Of a stretch of DNA of 64,000 nucleotides, positions 18,149-27,482 are shown one piece after another. Numbering within the stretch: the stretch's first letter is position 1; every line of letters starts with the position of its first letter. The notes below the pieces were generated by a model. The model worked only from the letters and a program-made list of their open reading frames with translations. It had not been told where the DNA came from and did not search any database. Source of the DNA: Marivirga arenosa. GTDB taxonomy: Bacteria > Bacteroidota > Bacteroidia > Cytophagales > Cyclobacteriaceae. The stretch is from NCBI RefSeq assembly GCF_030503875.2, contig NZ_CP129968.2, positions 2,382,001 through 2,446,000 of the forward strand, given 5' to 3'. The translations under genes were made by a program, and so were the position numbers.

Positions 18149-19366
18149 TTATTTATTACGCTTTTTAAATGATTTTCTCTTGTTAAAACCACCAGGTTTT
18201 CTCTTTCTGGCATTTTCTTGATATTCCGGCCCTTGCCCAATTTGATTAGGCAAGCTATTTGTTTTCAAAACAGATTTTTCTATTAAGGATTCAATTCTAT
18301 TGAATTTTTCCATATCCGCTTCGTTAATGAAAGTTATAGCCTCCCCTTTCGTAGCAGCTCTAGCCGTTCTTCCAATTCTATGAACGTAATCTTCTGGATC
18401 ACCCGGAACATCATAGTTGATCACTAAGCTTATATTTTCTACATCAATACCTCTTGAAATTATGTCTGTTCCAATTAATACTTGCACCTTTTTTGAACGA
18501 AAATCACGCATGATAACTTCTCGTTCTGATTGATCCAGATCACTTGAAAAGGCTTTCATTTTCATTCCTATATCTTTCAATTCTCTTTCTAAAGCTTTTA
18601 CCTTATCCTTTTTGCTAGCAAAAATAATTGCTGTTTCATATAATCCTGAACCCAACAAAAACTTTGAAAGTGGGATTTTCTGATCATCATATGTCAAAAA
18701 TGCTTTTTGAGAAATACCTGCTGCCGGCTTAGAAATCGATAATGTGATTTCTTCTGGATTATTCAAAATTGCACCCGCAAGTTTTTTGATTTTAGGAGGC
18801 ATGGTAGCCGAGAATAATAAGGTTTGCCTTTCTGTAGGTAATTGCTTGATAATTCTCATGATATCATCATAAAACCCCATATCCAACATTCTGTCTGCTT
18901 CATCAAGAATTAAATGTTGTACATTATCAAGTTGGGTTTTATTTGAATTTAATAAGGCAATCAATCTACCTGGGGTTGCAACCAGTATATCTACTCCCGC
19001 TCGAATAGCTTTTTTCTGTTGCTCCCATGCAGCGCCATCACCACCTCCATAAATAGCAATACTGCTTGCGTGTGTAAAGTATGAAAAGCCCTCAATTTGC
19101 TGATCTATTTGCTGTACAAGTTCTCTGGTAGGGGCAATTATAACCGTATTTACTCCTTTTGTTTCAATTCCTGAAGCGATTTTATGTAGTATGGGCAAAA
19201 CAAAAGCTGCAGTTTTACCAGTTCCTGTTTGAGCACAAGCAATTAAATCTTTACCTTCTAAAATTTTAGGAATTGCTTCTGTTTGAATAGGTGTTGCTTT
19301 TTTGAAGCCCATCATCTCAAGGCCTTCACTTAAAGTAGGGTGAAAATTTAATTGATTAAATTCCAA
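18149..19366 (-). CDS. rhlE: DEAD-box RNA helicase, RhlE type
   Basis: 405 residues with motifs AQTGTGKTAAF (I), PTRELVQQ (Ia), DEADRMLDMGF (II), SATMPPKIK (III), GTDIISRGIDV (V) and HRIGRTARA (VI). DEADRMLDMGF is characteristic of the RhlE subfamily. A Lys/Arg-rich tail (about 385-405: RKRKPGGFNKRKSFKKRNK) should bind RNA non-specifically. Probably acts in ribosome maturation or cold adaptation. It has a TACCTTTG promoter element 41 bases upstream and is followed at once by the shorter helicase, suggesting joint transcription. Confidence 0.9.
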   Translation of the reverse strand: MEFNQLNFHPTLSEGLEMMGFKKATPIQTEAIPKILEGKDLIACAQTGTGKTAAFVLPILHKIASGIETKGVNTVIIAPTRELVQQIDQQIEGFSYFTHASSIAIYGGGDGAAWEQQKKAIRAGVDILVATPGRLIALLNSNKTQLDNVQHLILDEADRMLDMGFYDDIMRIIKQLPTERQTLLFSATMPPKIKKLAGAILNNPEEITLSISKPAAGISQKAFLTYDDQKIPLSKFLLGSGLYETAIIFASKKDKVKALERELKDIGMKMKAFSSDLDQSEREVIMRDFRSKKVQVLIGTDIISRGIDVENISLVINYDVPGDPEDYVHRIGRTARAATKGEAITFINEADMEKFNRIESLIEKSVLKTNSLPNQIGQGPEYQENARKRKPGGFNKRKSFKKRNK

Positions 19367-19406
19367 TTTAATTGCTTTTATAGATTTGAAATTACAGAAA
19401 CTGTAT

Positions 19407-19414
19407 CAAAGGTA
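19407..19414 (-). promoter_or_regulatory. Candidate -7 element for the helicase pair
   Basis: Minus-strand TACCTTTG, an exact TAnnTTTG match, 41 bases before the rhlE-like ATG. No -33 partner seen. Confidence 0.4.
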
Positions 19415-19457
19415 ATGAATAGCAGTGACATATAAAGAAAGAATGTTTTATATTGGC

Positions 19458-21269
19458 TTATGAAGTACTACTTTCTGCTTCCTCAGATTTCTTTACTAAA
19501 TCTCTTATTATCAAATCTAGATCAAGAGAACTCTTACGTAAAGAACTAATAATATGATTGTTATCTGCTTTTGTTCCCTCATCATACTTTTCAAGATAAT
19601 CCAATAATCCTAAAATTCTAGCTAAAGGTGCGCGTACTTCATGACTTTGTATCCATGCAATTTCCTTTAGTTTTTCATTTTGTAATTGAATTGATTGTAT
19701 ATACTTTTTTCTTGCGGAAACATCTCTGATTATTCCTTGTATTTGTTTTGAAGCTGTTATTTTACAATTTATTTCAACAGGAATTTCAGTGCCATCTGAT
19801 TTTTTTAAACTACCTTCTTGTAATGTATTTCCTTTTTCATGAATCAATTCTGTGATCTTGGAATGTTTTTCATTTGAAAGTATTATAATATCATTAAGGT
19901 TATATTCTTTAATCTGCTTTTCATTTAAACCAGTCATTTCAATTCCTTTGTTATTCAATTCAATTAAATTTCCATTTTCATCAGAAAGGAAAATAGTATC
20001 TGAAGCTTGTGATACCAGTCCTCGATACTTTTGCTCGCTTTTTTCTAGTCTTTGGGCTGATAATACGCTTTCTGTTACTTCCCGAATTACTGCTAACACT
20101 TTTTCAGAATTAATTGAGATATACCTTCCTTCAAAGAATTTTCTATCTTCCTTAAAATCTAAATAATATGAATGTTCAATTACTTCACTTGTCTTTAAAG
20201 CTTTTAGTATACAAGCATGGGTTTCCTTTGCAAACCCTTTATCAAATAATTCATATGCAGTTTTGCCTATGAAATCTTTAGGTTTGTATAATAGAAACTC
20301 AGTTTTATAGGCATGGAAATCTAAATAAGTGGCTTGTTCATCATAAATAAAAATAATGTCTGGTATAGCCTGAACCATTGATTGGAGATAAGCATTATTC
20401 TCTTCAATTTCTTTCGTTTTCTCATTCAATAAAGCCTCCAGTTTTTCAGGCCTTTTAAGTATTTGATAAGCATGTTGCGAGCTACCTGCCGTTGAAAAAA
20501 TGCCCAAAATTATTAAAATAGAAAGTATAATATATACTATAGATTCACTTTGATAATTTGCAGTTATTTTCCATCCTGACTCTGCAAAAGTATAATCTAG
20601 ACTTAAATTGCTAGCCCCACTCCTATTTGTAAAATATTCTTCTTTACCAGTGTTTGGATTTATTTTAGATAATTCGAAAATAAAATTATCAGATTCAGAC
20701 TTTCGTATTCCAGATGCTTCTAGAAAATCATCCATACGGATTAAAACAGCAGAAAATCCCCAAAATTTCTGATTATGAAAAATTGGTAATCTAGCAATAA
20801 TTCCTTGCCCTCCTTGTTTAAAGCTTAACGGACCAGCATAATAAATCTCTTTTTCGTCAATAGCTCTTTGAGCTTCTATTTGAGTGCTTTGATTTTGAAG
20901 AATATCATACCCTAGAACAGACTTATGTCTTTCAAAAGGATAAACATATTGAATTTCGCCTTTTCTAAGAATTTGAACACCAAAAATATACGGGTGTTGT
21001 TGCATTATTTCTTTAGCAACAAAGTCAAAATTCTTAACTGTATCTTGAACAGGATCAATTGTTAAGCCTACTGAAAATGCCGCCAAATTACTGTTCGTCA
21101 TAATTTTACGGATATTTTCTTTTACAAAATTCAATTCTAACTGCAGCTGTTGAATTTTCTGTTTTTGATAATACTGATAGCTTAAAATAATAGTAATAGA
21201 AAACACTATTGCTGTAGCCAACCCCACTGAAAATGCAAAAAAGAAAGGTTTATTTAGTCTACTATTCAT
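19458..21269 (-). CDS. CHASE-PAS-PAS sensor protein with H-box but no ATPase domain
   Basis: 603 residues. Two membrane spans (about 10-32 and 243-263) bracket a periplasmic CHASE domain (VYPFERHKSVLGYDIL, about residues 110-125, and AGPLSFKQGGQGI). Two cytoplasmic PAS domains follow (about 290-405 and 410-525; ends VIREVTE and IIRDVSARK). The phospho-acceptor helix is SHEVRAPLARILGLLDYL with His543, and a second helix runs to about 595. The protein ends there. The HATPase domain of histidine kinases is missing, and no such frame follows before the next gene. It could be trans-phosphorylated by another kinase, act as a phosphotransfer dimer, or signal without phosphorylation. The acidic residue after His is retained (Glu544). 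Confidence 0.85.
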   Translation of the reverse strand: MNSRLNKPFFFAFSVGLATAIVFSITIILSYQYYQKQKIQQLQLELNFVKENIRKIMTNSNLAAFSVGLTIDPVQDTVKNFDFVAKEIMQQHPYIFGVQILRKGEIQYVYPFERHKSVLGYDILQNQSTQIEAQRAIDEKEIYYAGPLSFKQGGQGIIARLPIFHNQKFWGFSAVLIRMDDFLEASGIRKSESDNFIFELSKINPNTGKEEYFTNRSGASNLSLDYTFAESGWKITANYQSESIVYIILSILIILGIFSTAGSSQHAYQILKRPEKLEALLNEKTKEIEENNAYLQSMVQAIPDIIFIYDEQATYLDFHAYKTEFLLYKPKDFIGKTAYELFDKGFAKETHACILKALKTSEVIEHSYYLDFKEDRKFFEGRYISINSEKVLAVIREVTESVLSAQRLEKSEQKYRGLVSQASDTIFLSDENGNLIELNNKGIEMTGLNEKQIKEYNLNDIIILSNEKHSKITELIHEKGNTLQEGSLKKSDGTEIPVEINCKITASKQIQGIIRDVSARKKYIQSIQLQNEKLKEIAWIQSHEVRAPLARILGLLDYLEKYDEGTKADNNHIISSLRKSSLDLDLIIRDLVKKSEEAESSTS

Positions 21270-21308
21270 TTATTATTGATTGGTTCAGTTTTTAGCTAGT
21301 TTTTATTA

Positions 21309-21315
21309 CCCCCCC
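21309..21315. repeat. G7/C7 homopolymer upstream of the CHASE protein gene
   Basis: Seven C on the plus strand (seven G in the minus-strand transcription direction), 40-46 bases upstream of the ATG at 21269, in an otherwise AT-rich spacer. This is where a promoter spacer would be, so length changes could alter expression. Confidence 0.3.
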
Positions 21316-21353
21316 TTTATATACAATATATCTAAATATATTAACATAAAAAA

Positions 21354-21381
21354 AGAGCTTTAAGAATAATCCTAAAGCTCT
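21354..21381 (-). terminator. Intrinsic terminator of the tldD-pmbA operon
   Basis: AGAGCTTTA and TAAAGCTCT form a perfect 9-bp stem with a 10-base loop. On the minus strand a run of T follows. It lies 22 bases past the pmbA-like stop. Confidence 0.75.
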
Positions 21382-21403
21382 AATCTATATTTTAGATAAT
21401 CAC

Positions 21404-22720
21404 TTACACAGCATCAGATAAACTTGTAAAAGTAAAGTCTCTGATCTTCATAACTGGAATTAAACTTCCGTTTATTCTTTGTTGTTGTCCTAATTCTTCA
21501 AGATTGTTTAACATAATAATAGGGCTCTCATTAAATCTCATGTTTTTAATAGGGTGTTTAATTTTGCCATTTTCGATATAGAAGGTTCCATCACGAGTTA
21601 AACCTGTATAAAGTAAAGTTTGCGGGTCAACGGTACGAATATACCATAAACGAGTAACTAAAATACCTCGTTTAGTACTTTTAATTAGATCCTCTGTAGA
21701 AGCATCACCCCCTACCATTATACCATTTGCTGGACCTGGCACTGGCTTAACTCCTTTTTTATCAGCCCAGTAACGGCTGTATGACATATTCTTTACTACA
21801 CCATTTTCTATCCAGCTGGTTCTTTCTCTGGGTAATCCATCACCATTCCATGCATTAGCGGGTACTCTTTCATTAAAAGGATCAGAATAAATATTCACTC
21901 TTTCATCCACAAGCTTCTCTCCTAATTTAGTTCCTCCCCCTTGCTTTGAAAGAAAACTTCTTCCTTCATCTGCTTGTCTGGCTCCCATGTTAAACAACAT
22001 ATTGCCAAGTAATTGAACAGATGCAGCAGGTTCTAAAATCACAGTATATTTACCAGGCTCAATTGCCTTAGCATTTCTACTCATGATAGACTTTTCTAGT
22101 GCAACAGCTGAAGCTTCTTCGCCATTGAATTGGTTAACATCATTAAAATCACGAGTAACCCAACCTGAACCGGTACCATCATTAGTACGCATAGTAACAG
22201 TGAACTCAAGTTCAGATTCTTGCGAATAAGCAAATAAACCTTTAGAATTCATAATACTCGAAAAACCAGAAGTATCTTCTAAATAACCAGCAGCTGTTAC
22301 ATCTTTAGCTTTGGCTGGTTCAATACTTTTCTTTGCTAATTCAGCTCGGTACTCTGGAGTGATGTCTGCAGTACTTTTATAAAAAGTTTTTGACTCTTTA
22401 TAATCTTGTGGACCTAAAGGTTCCATAAACTCAGGATTCTCCGGAGCTAATTTCGCTAACTCTTCCGCTCTCTTCACTACTTTTCTTAATGATTCATCAT
22501 CAAATTCATTAATAGTGGAAGATGCAGATTTTTTACCAAAGTTTGCCGTAACTCCTAAACTTACGTCATCATTATAACCACTTGTTGTAACTGTATTCCT
22601 TGCATATCTAATATTACCTCTTCCACTTCCAGAGAGGCTTGCTTCTAAGCTATCAGCAGTAGAAAAGCTCATTACTTTTTCTAAAATCTGCTTTGCTTCT
22701 TCTTTTGATAATATTGCCAT
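21404..22720 (-). CDS. TldE/PmbA-family subunit
   Basis: 438 residues, of the TldD/PmbA superfamily, but without the HExxxH zinc motif, so it matches the non-catalytic TldE (PmbA) subunit. In E. coli TldE pairs with TldD to form a protease that degrades unfolded peptides and matures microcin B17. The C-terminal half carries the family barrel (GDASTEDLIKSTKRGILVTR, near residues 330-350). It has no signal peptide and begins MAILSKEEAKQI. The tldD gene lies 65 bases upstream on the same strand and a terminator follows, so the two form an operon. TACCATT-rich and CAAACATA sequences in the gap might give an internal promoter. Confidence 0.85.
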   Translation of the reverse strand: MAILSKEEAKQILEKVMSFSTADSLEASLSGSGRGNIRYARNTVTTSGYNDDVSLGVTANFGKKSASSTINEFDDESLRKVVKRAEELAKLAPENPEFMEPLGPQDYKESKTFYKSTADITPEYRAELAKKSIEPAKAKDVTAAGYLEDTSGFSSIMNSKGLFAYSQESELEFTVTMRTNDGTGSGWVTRDFNDVNQFNGEEASAVALEKSIMSRNAKAIEPGKYTVILEPAASVQLLGNMLFNMGARQADEGRSFLSKQGGGTKLGEKLVDERVNIYSDPFNERVPANAWNGDGLPRERTSWIENGVVKNMSYSRYWADKKGVKPVPGPANGIMVGGDASTEDLIKSTKRGILVTRLWYIRTVDPQTLLYTGLTRDGTFYIENGKIKHPIKNMRFNESPIIMLNNLEELGQQQRINGSLIPVMKIRDFTFTSLSDAV

Positions 22721-22785
22721 TTTTTAATGTTTTTAAATTTTAGCAAATAGCTAATTGAGACTATGCTCATTAACCAAACATAGAA

Positions 22786-24426
22786 TTAAATATTTCTTGC
22801 AGTATTAATTACATTAACACCATTGAATCGGGTAGTCGCACTTCCGTGAGAGACCGAACTGATCTGAGAAGGCTGCCCTTTTCCATCAAAGAATGATCCG
22901 AAAGTTTTATAATCACTTTCATCACATATTTTTGTACAAGAATTCCAGAATTCCTGAGTATTAGATTGGTAAGCCACATCATTTACTGGCCCTTTTATTT
23001 TTCCATCTTCAATTTCGAAAAATAATGTGCCGCCAAACTGGAAGTTATAGCGCTGCTGGTCAATTGAATACGATCCCCTACCTACTATATAAATTCCTTT
23101 TTCAACATCCTTAATCATATCATCAGGACTATACTTTTCTTTTCCTGGAGATAAAGACACATTCGGCATTCTTTGGAACTGAACATCATTCCAGCTTTGA
23201 GAATAGCAACAACCATGAGACTCATCTTCATTTATAATATGAGCTTGATCTCTGATCGCTTGGTAATTCACTAAAACTCCATCCTTAATAAGATCCCACT
23301 TTTTAGTTTTTACTCCTTCATCATCATATCCAACAGCACCTAAGGAACCTTGTTGAGTTTTATCAGCAAAAACATTTACGATATCGCTACCATATTTAAA
23401 ATCTTTACTTCTCCATTTGTCAAGAGTTGCGAAACTTGTCCCAGCATAGTTTGCTTCATAACCTAATACCCTATCTAGTTCAGTGGCATGACCAATACTT
23501 TCATGAATGGTTAAGCCTAAATGATTTGGATCTAATACTAGATCATATTTTCCAGCTTTTATTGAATCTGCTTTAAGCATTTCTTTAGCTTGCTTACCTG
23601 CCAAACCAGCATCTTTGATCATATCATAGCGATCATAGAAATGTAGCGTCCCACCAGGTCCTTCTTTCATACTCTCTGGTCTTGGGTCCATATACTCAAA
23701 ACCCATACCCATAGGAGAACTTAATGCTTGGCGGGATTTATATTTTCCAGTATCTGGGTCAATAGCAGTTACATTAAAATTAGGCCATATTCGGTGTACA
23801 TCTTGATCAATATATGAACCTTCAGTACTAGCGAAATATTTTTGTTCATTTATTAAAAATAAGGCGCTATTTACATAATTAGCCCCATTATTTATTGCTT
23901 CTGCATTAGCCGATAATAGTAAATCTACTTTTTCTTGTAGTGGAACTGCTACCGCATTTTTTTCAAGCGGTGTTTTCCAGCTTACCTCACCATGAGATTG
24001 GACAGGTGCTAATTTTACAGGCTCAGTCTGAATTTTGGCATTTGCTTTAGCGATGGCTGTTGCTTGCTCTGCTGCTTTCTTAATTCCTTCATCACTAACA
24101 TCAGAGGTTGAGGCAAATCCCCAAGTCCCATTAGCGATAACTCTAATACCAACACCAAAAGATTCCGTATTTACGGCATTTTGCAATTTGTCTTCTCTGG
24201 TGAATATGTACTGGTTCAGGTACCTTCCGATTCGAACATCAGCATAAGAAGCACCGTTCGCTTTTGCTGAATTAAGTCCAATATCTGCTAATCTTTTCTT
24301 TTGTAATACATCTAATGGGCTTTCCAGAAGTCGATCAACATCAACAGCATTACCAATTAATGGTACAGTTAACATTGCCCCTCCTATACCCATTCCAGCT
24401 AGTTGTAAAAACTCTCTTCTCTTCAT
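22786..24426 (-). CDS. tldD: TldD-family metalloprotease subunit with Tat signal
   Basis: 546 residues. The N-terminus MKRREFLQLAGMGIGGAML is a twin-arginine signal (RREFLQ), so export in folded form is predicted; E. coli TldD is cytoplasmic and about 65 residues shorter. The zinc motif HESIGH begins at His308 (His308, Glu309, His313). The rest matches TldD, which forms a heterodimer with TldE, encoded next. Divergent from dinB across 115 bases. Bacteroidota commonly have such Tat-tagged TldD proteins. The partner lacks any signal, which raises the question of how the complex is assembled. Confidence 0.88.
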   Translation of the reverse strand: MKRREFLQLAGMGIGGAMLTVPLIGNAVDVDRLLESPLDVLQKKRLADIGLNSAKANGASYADVRIGRYLNQYIFTREDKLQNAVNTESFGVGIRVIANGTWGFASTSDVSDEGIKKAAEQATAIAKANAKIQTEPVKLAPVQSHGEVSWKTPLEKNAVAVPLQEKVDLLLSANAEAINNGANYVNSALFLINEQKYFASTEGSYIDQDVHRIWPNFNVTAIDPDTGKYKSRQALSSPMGMGFEYMDPRPESMKEGPGGTLHFYDRYDMIKDAGLAGKQAKEMLKADSIKAGKYDLVLDPNHLGLTIHESIGHATELDRVLGYEANYAGTSFATLDKWRSKDFKYGSDIVNVFADKTQQGSLGAVGYDDEGVKTKKWDLIKDGVLVNYQAIRDQAHIINEDESHGCCYSQSWNDVQFQRMPNVSLSPGKEKYSPDDMIKDVEKGIYIVGRGSYSIDQQRYNFQFGGTLFFEIEDGKIKGPVNDVAYQSNTQEFWNSCTKICDESDYKTFGSFFDGKGQPSQISSVSHGSATTRFNGVNVINTARNI

Positions 24427-24541
24427 TTGGTTATTATTAAAAATGAATTGATTTATTTTGTAATAATAATATCCTTTTTATTTCATTATTTCACTACTAC
24501 AAAAGGATAAACGGTAATACAAAAACATAAGCGGATAAGCT

Positions 24542-25621
24542 TTGGAAAAAGAGATAGAACGCAAAATTATACATGTTGATATGGATGCTTTTTATGCATC
24601 TGTTGAGCAAATGGACAACCCTAAATTGAAGGGTAAACCAATTGCTGTGGGCGGAAACAGCCAACGGGGTGTTGTAGCAGCTGCTAGCTATGAAGCTCGT
24701 AAATATGGAGTACATTCCGCAATGCCGTCTAAAATTGCAGCTTCAAAATGTAGATCCTTAATATTTGTAAAAGCTAGATTTGATCGATATAAGCAATTAA
24801 GTCAACAAATTAGGGAGATATTTTACAGGTACACTGATTTCGTAGAGCCACTTTCACTAGATGAAGCATATTTAGATGTAACTGAAAATAAAAAAGGAAT
24901 TTCAACTGCCACTGATATTGCTATTGAAATAAAAAAAGCGATAAAGAAAGAAATTGGTTTGACGGCTTCAGCTGGAGTATCAATTAATAAATTCTTAGCT
25001 AAAATTGCTTCAGATTATAGAAAACCTGACGGCCTGTTTGTAATAAAACCGCATCAGGTAGTACCTTTTATCGAAGAATTACCTATCGAGAAGTTTTTTG
25101 GGGTAGGTAAAAAGACTGCTGAAAAAATGCATGAACTTCAAATTAAAACAGGTGCTGATTTAAAAGCTAAATCATTAAAAGAGTTAATCAAGCATTTTGG
25201 AAAACAAGGACGTTATTTTTATACCGTCAGCCGTGGTGAAGATTACCGAAGAGTAAACCCGAATAGGATAAGAAAATCTGTTGGGGCTGAAAATACCTTT
25301 TCTGAAAGTTTGCAATCAAAAGAAGAGATAATAGAAGCTTTACAAACTATAGCTGAAAAATGCTGGAATCGTTATAAACAGACCAAAGCACAAGCACATA
25401 CAGTCACTTTAAAGGTAAAGTTTGATGATTTTAAACAGATTACAAGAAGTAAAACTTTAGAAGAAGTCATTGAGTCTGCTGTAGTATTTGATAAAGCATT
25501 AGCCGAACTGGTAGACTCATTTAATATGGAAAACAAAGTTAGATTAGTAGGATGCTCTCTTTCTAATTTTGAAATAGAAACCCCAATTGATTCACATGGT
25601 CAGTTAACGTTAAGGTTTTAA
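24542..25621 (+). CDS. dinB: DNA polymerase IV (Y-family translesion polymerase)
   Basis: 359 residues. Catalytic acidic residues are Asp13 (HVDMDAFYASVE) and Asp107/Glu108 (SLDEAYLD). Tyr18 occupies the steric-gate position that excludes ribonucleotides. The helix-hairpin-helix thumb region (FFGVGKKTAEKM) and the little-finger domain follow. The C-terminus QLTLRF resembles a beta-clamp binding motif. The start is TTG at 24542, because TAA lies two codons upstream in frame and the next ATG is inside the catalytic motif. It bypasses lesions with low fidelity. No LexA-type box is evident in the spacer shared with tldD. Confidence 0.95.
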   Translation: MEKEIERKIIHVDMDAFYASVEQMDNPKLKGKPIAVGGNSQRGVVAAASYEARKYGVHSAMPSKIAASKCRSLIFVKARFDRYKQLSQQIREIFYRYTDFVEPLSLDEAYLDVTENKKGISTATDIAIEIKKAIKKEIGLTASAGVSINKFLAKIASDYRKPDGLFVIKPHQVVPFIEELPIEKFFGVGKKTAEKMHELQIKTGADLKAKSLKELIKHFGKQGRYFYTVSRGEDYRRVNPNRIRKSVGAENTFSESLQSKEEIIEALQTIAEKCWNRYKQTKAQAHTVTLKVKFDDFKQITRSKTLEEVIESAVVFDKALAELVDSFNMENKVRLVGCSLSNFEIETPIDSHGQLTLRF

Positions 25622-25643
25622 AGAAAAGGAGATTATATAAATA

Positions 25644-26195
25644 TTATCGCTTTAATTTATCAGCAAATAATCTTTTTATTTTATCGAGTTTAGGCTTTAT
25701 AACAAAAGTACAATAAGGCATTTCAACATTTCGATTATAAAAATCTTGGTGTGCAGTTTCTGCAGGGTAAAAAGCTTCAAAGGCTTTGATTTCCGTAACT
25801 ATGGGATCATCAAAAATTCCAGATTGGTCTAATTGCAATTTCATATCTTGGGCTATTTCGGCCTGTTTTGAATTATGCGTCAGAATTATCGAACGATAAT
25901 GTTCTCCCTCATCAGCTCCTTGTCTATTTAAGGTTGTGGGATCATGTACTTGCCAAAAAACCTCTAATATTTCCTGATAACTAATAATGCTTGGATCAAA
26001 AGTAATATTTGCCACTTCGGCATGACCAGTTCTTCCTTGTACCACTTCTCTGTAGGGTGGATTTTTAATATGCCCTCCGGAAAAACCCGACTCAACTTTT
26101 TGAACCCCTTTAAGTTTTCTTAAAACTGCGTCAATACACCAAAAACATCCAGCTCCGAGCGTTGCTTTTTCTAAATCTTGAGAGGAATGACTCAT
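25644..26195 (-). CDS. msrA: Peptide methionine-S-sulfoxide reductase MsrA
   Basis: 183 residues. The active-site motif is GAGCFWCIDA with catalytic Cys17, and Cys20 in place of the more usual Gly gives a CxxC arrangement that may serve for resolving. Other family blocks: GFSGGHIKNPPYREV, GHAEVANITFDP, FWQVHDPTTLNRQGADEGEHYRS. No signal peptide, so cytosolic. It repairs oxidised methionine in proteins. It converges on dinB, with 22 bases between the stop codons. Confidence 0.95.
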   Translation of the reverse strand: MSHSSQDLEKATLGAGCFWCIDAVLRKLKGVQKVESGFSGGHIKNPPYREVVQGRTGHAEVANITFDPSIISYQEILEVFWQVHDPTTLNRQGADEGEHYRSIILTHNSKQAEIAQDMKLQLDQSGIFDDPIVTEIKAFEAFYPAETAHQDFYNRNVEMPYCTFVIKPKLDKIKRLFADKLKR

Positions 26196-26230
26196 AAATT
26201 AAATATTTCTAGTTTTTATAGAGATAAAAA

Positions 26231-26254
26231 AAGGCTATCCGTTAGGATAACCTT
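26231..26254 (-). terminator. Intrinsic terminator of the TPR gene at 26.3 kb
   Basis: On the minus strand AAGGTTATCC pairs with GGATAGCCTT (one G-U pair) around TAAC, followed by seven T. It lies 24 bases past the stop. Confidence 0.75.
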
Positions 26255-26278
26255 AATTATATGATTTTGTTATACTAA

Positions 26279-27430
26279 TTAGTTTTGACCTTCTGAATTT
26301 TCAGCTTTAATAGCATCAGCTTTATCCATCATCTCTTCTGCCTTTGCATTTTCACCCAACTGAGTGTAAACAGTTTGCAATGTTTCAATTACTGCTAATT
26401 CTTTAGGAGAAATTTCTAATGCTTTCTCAAAATATGGCTTAGACTTTTTCAAGTATTCTTTCGCTTTATTCTCAAGCTTTTTACCTTCTTTTTTATAAGT
26501 CTGTAAATCCATGTCCCTAGCTTCAGCTAATAAGTCTGCAGCTTTATTGTAGTAATAAACTGCATAGTTATAGTTGGCATCTAAATAATCTGGATTTATT
26601 TCGATTGCTTTTAAATATGCCGCTTCAGCTTTTTCTGGTTGCTCTAATTGCTCATATAAATAACCTAAATTAAAATATAAATTAGCATTATTTGGTTCTT
26701 TTTCGATAGCATCATTTATTCTATCTTTAGCAATGTCTACTTGACCAGATTCAATTAATAAATTAATTTCTTGTTTCTGAAATTGATCATTTTCAGGAAA
26801 AACCTCTTTAGCCATTCTGGTTACTTCTAAAGCTTTTTCAATATCTTCATTAGCATATCGCTCAATTGAAATTATGCTACCATATATTTCAGCAGATTTG
26901 TAATCCAAATCTAAAAGTCTGTAATAATACTTAAGAGCTGTTTTGTTATCTTTCATTTGCTGTGCAGAGATACCAGCATAAAGTGTAGCGGTAGTATCCT
27001 CTGGTAATACTAATAAAGCTCTTTTAAAGGCATCAACAGCACCTTCAAAGTTTTGAGCTGAATAAGCATTTGATCCTTCATTAATGAATCCTCCCCAAAG
27101 CTCTTGAACTTTAAGATCCGTTAAAGTAAAATACTTATCACCTTCACTTACCATATCGAAAACTTTATTGTAGCTCTTTGTAGCCTCTTTTACCAAATTT
27201 TCATCATAACCTTCTTTATTCAATTTCGCCTGATATATTGTCCCTCTTACATACCATGTCTTAGGATCATCCATTGTTTTCTCATGTTCTGAGGCTTCAT
27301 TAATTAATTCTATTGCTTCCTGAAACTCTCCATTTTCTAAAGCATTTTCTGCTTTACGAACATTCGAATTCTGCGCAAACGCCTGACCGATCACTAAAAA
27401 AAAGGCGAAAAATAATGCGAGTTTTTTCAT
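26279..27430 (-). CDS. Secreted TPR-repeat protein
   Basis: 383 residues with a cleavable signal peptide (about 1-19, ending AFA) and about eight tetratricopeptide repeats, including the well-formed unit PNNANLYFNLGYLYEQLEQ (about residues 245-263). The C-terminus is acidic (EENAKAEEMMDKADAIKAENSEGQN region). Probably a periplasmic protein-interaction scaffold. It sits 52 bases downstream of gyrA on the same strand and ends in a good terminator, so it may share transcripts with gyrA. Partner unknown. Confidence 0.8.
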   Translation of the reverse strand: MKKLALFFAFFLVIGQAFAQNSNVRKAENALENGEFQEAIELINEASEHEKTMDDPKTWYVRGTIYQAKLNKEGYDENLVKEATKSYNKVFDMVSEGDKYFTLTDLKVQELWGGFINEGSNAYSAQNFEGAVDAFKRALLVLPEDTTATLYAGISAQQMKDNKTALKYYYRLLDLDYKSAEIYGSIISIERYANEDIEKALEVTRMAKEVFPENDQFQKQEINLLIESGQVDIAKDRINDAIEKEPNNANLYFNLGYLYEQLEQPEKAEAAYLKAIEINPDYLDANYNYAVYYYNKAADLLAEARDMDLQTYKKEGKKLENKAKEYLKKSKPYFEKALEISPKELAVIETLQTVYTQLGENAKAEEMMDKADAIKAENSEGQN

Positions 27431-27482
27431 TTCTATACTTTTTATTTTACAATTAATACTTACTTATACTTGTTTATTCTAT

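Noticed and set aside
24497..24715. Minus-strand open frame over the dinB start
   Set aside because: It overlaps the catalytic part of dinB in another frame; dinB has all family motifs.
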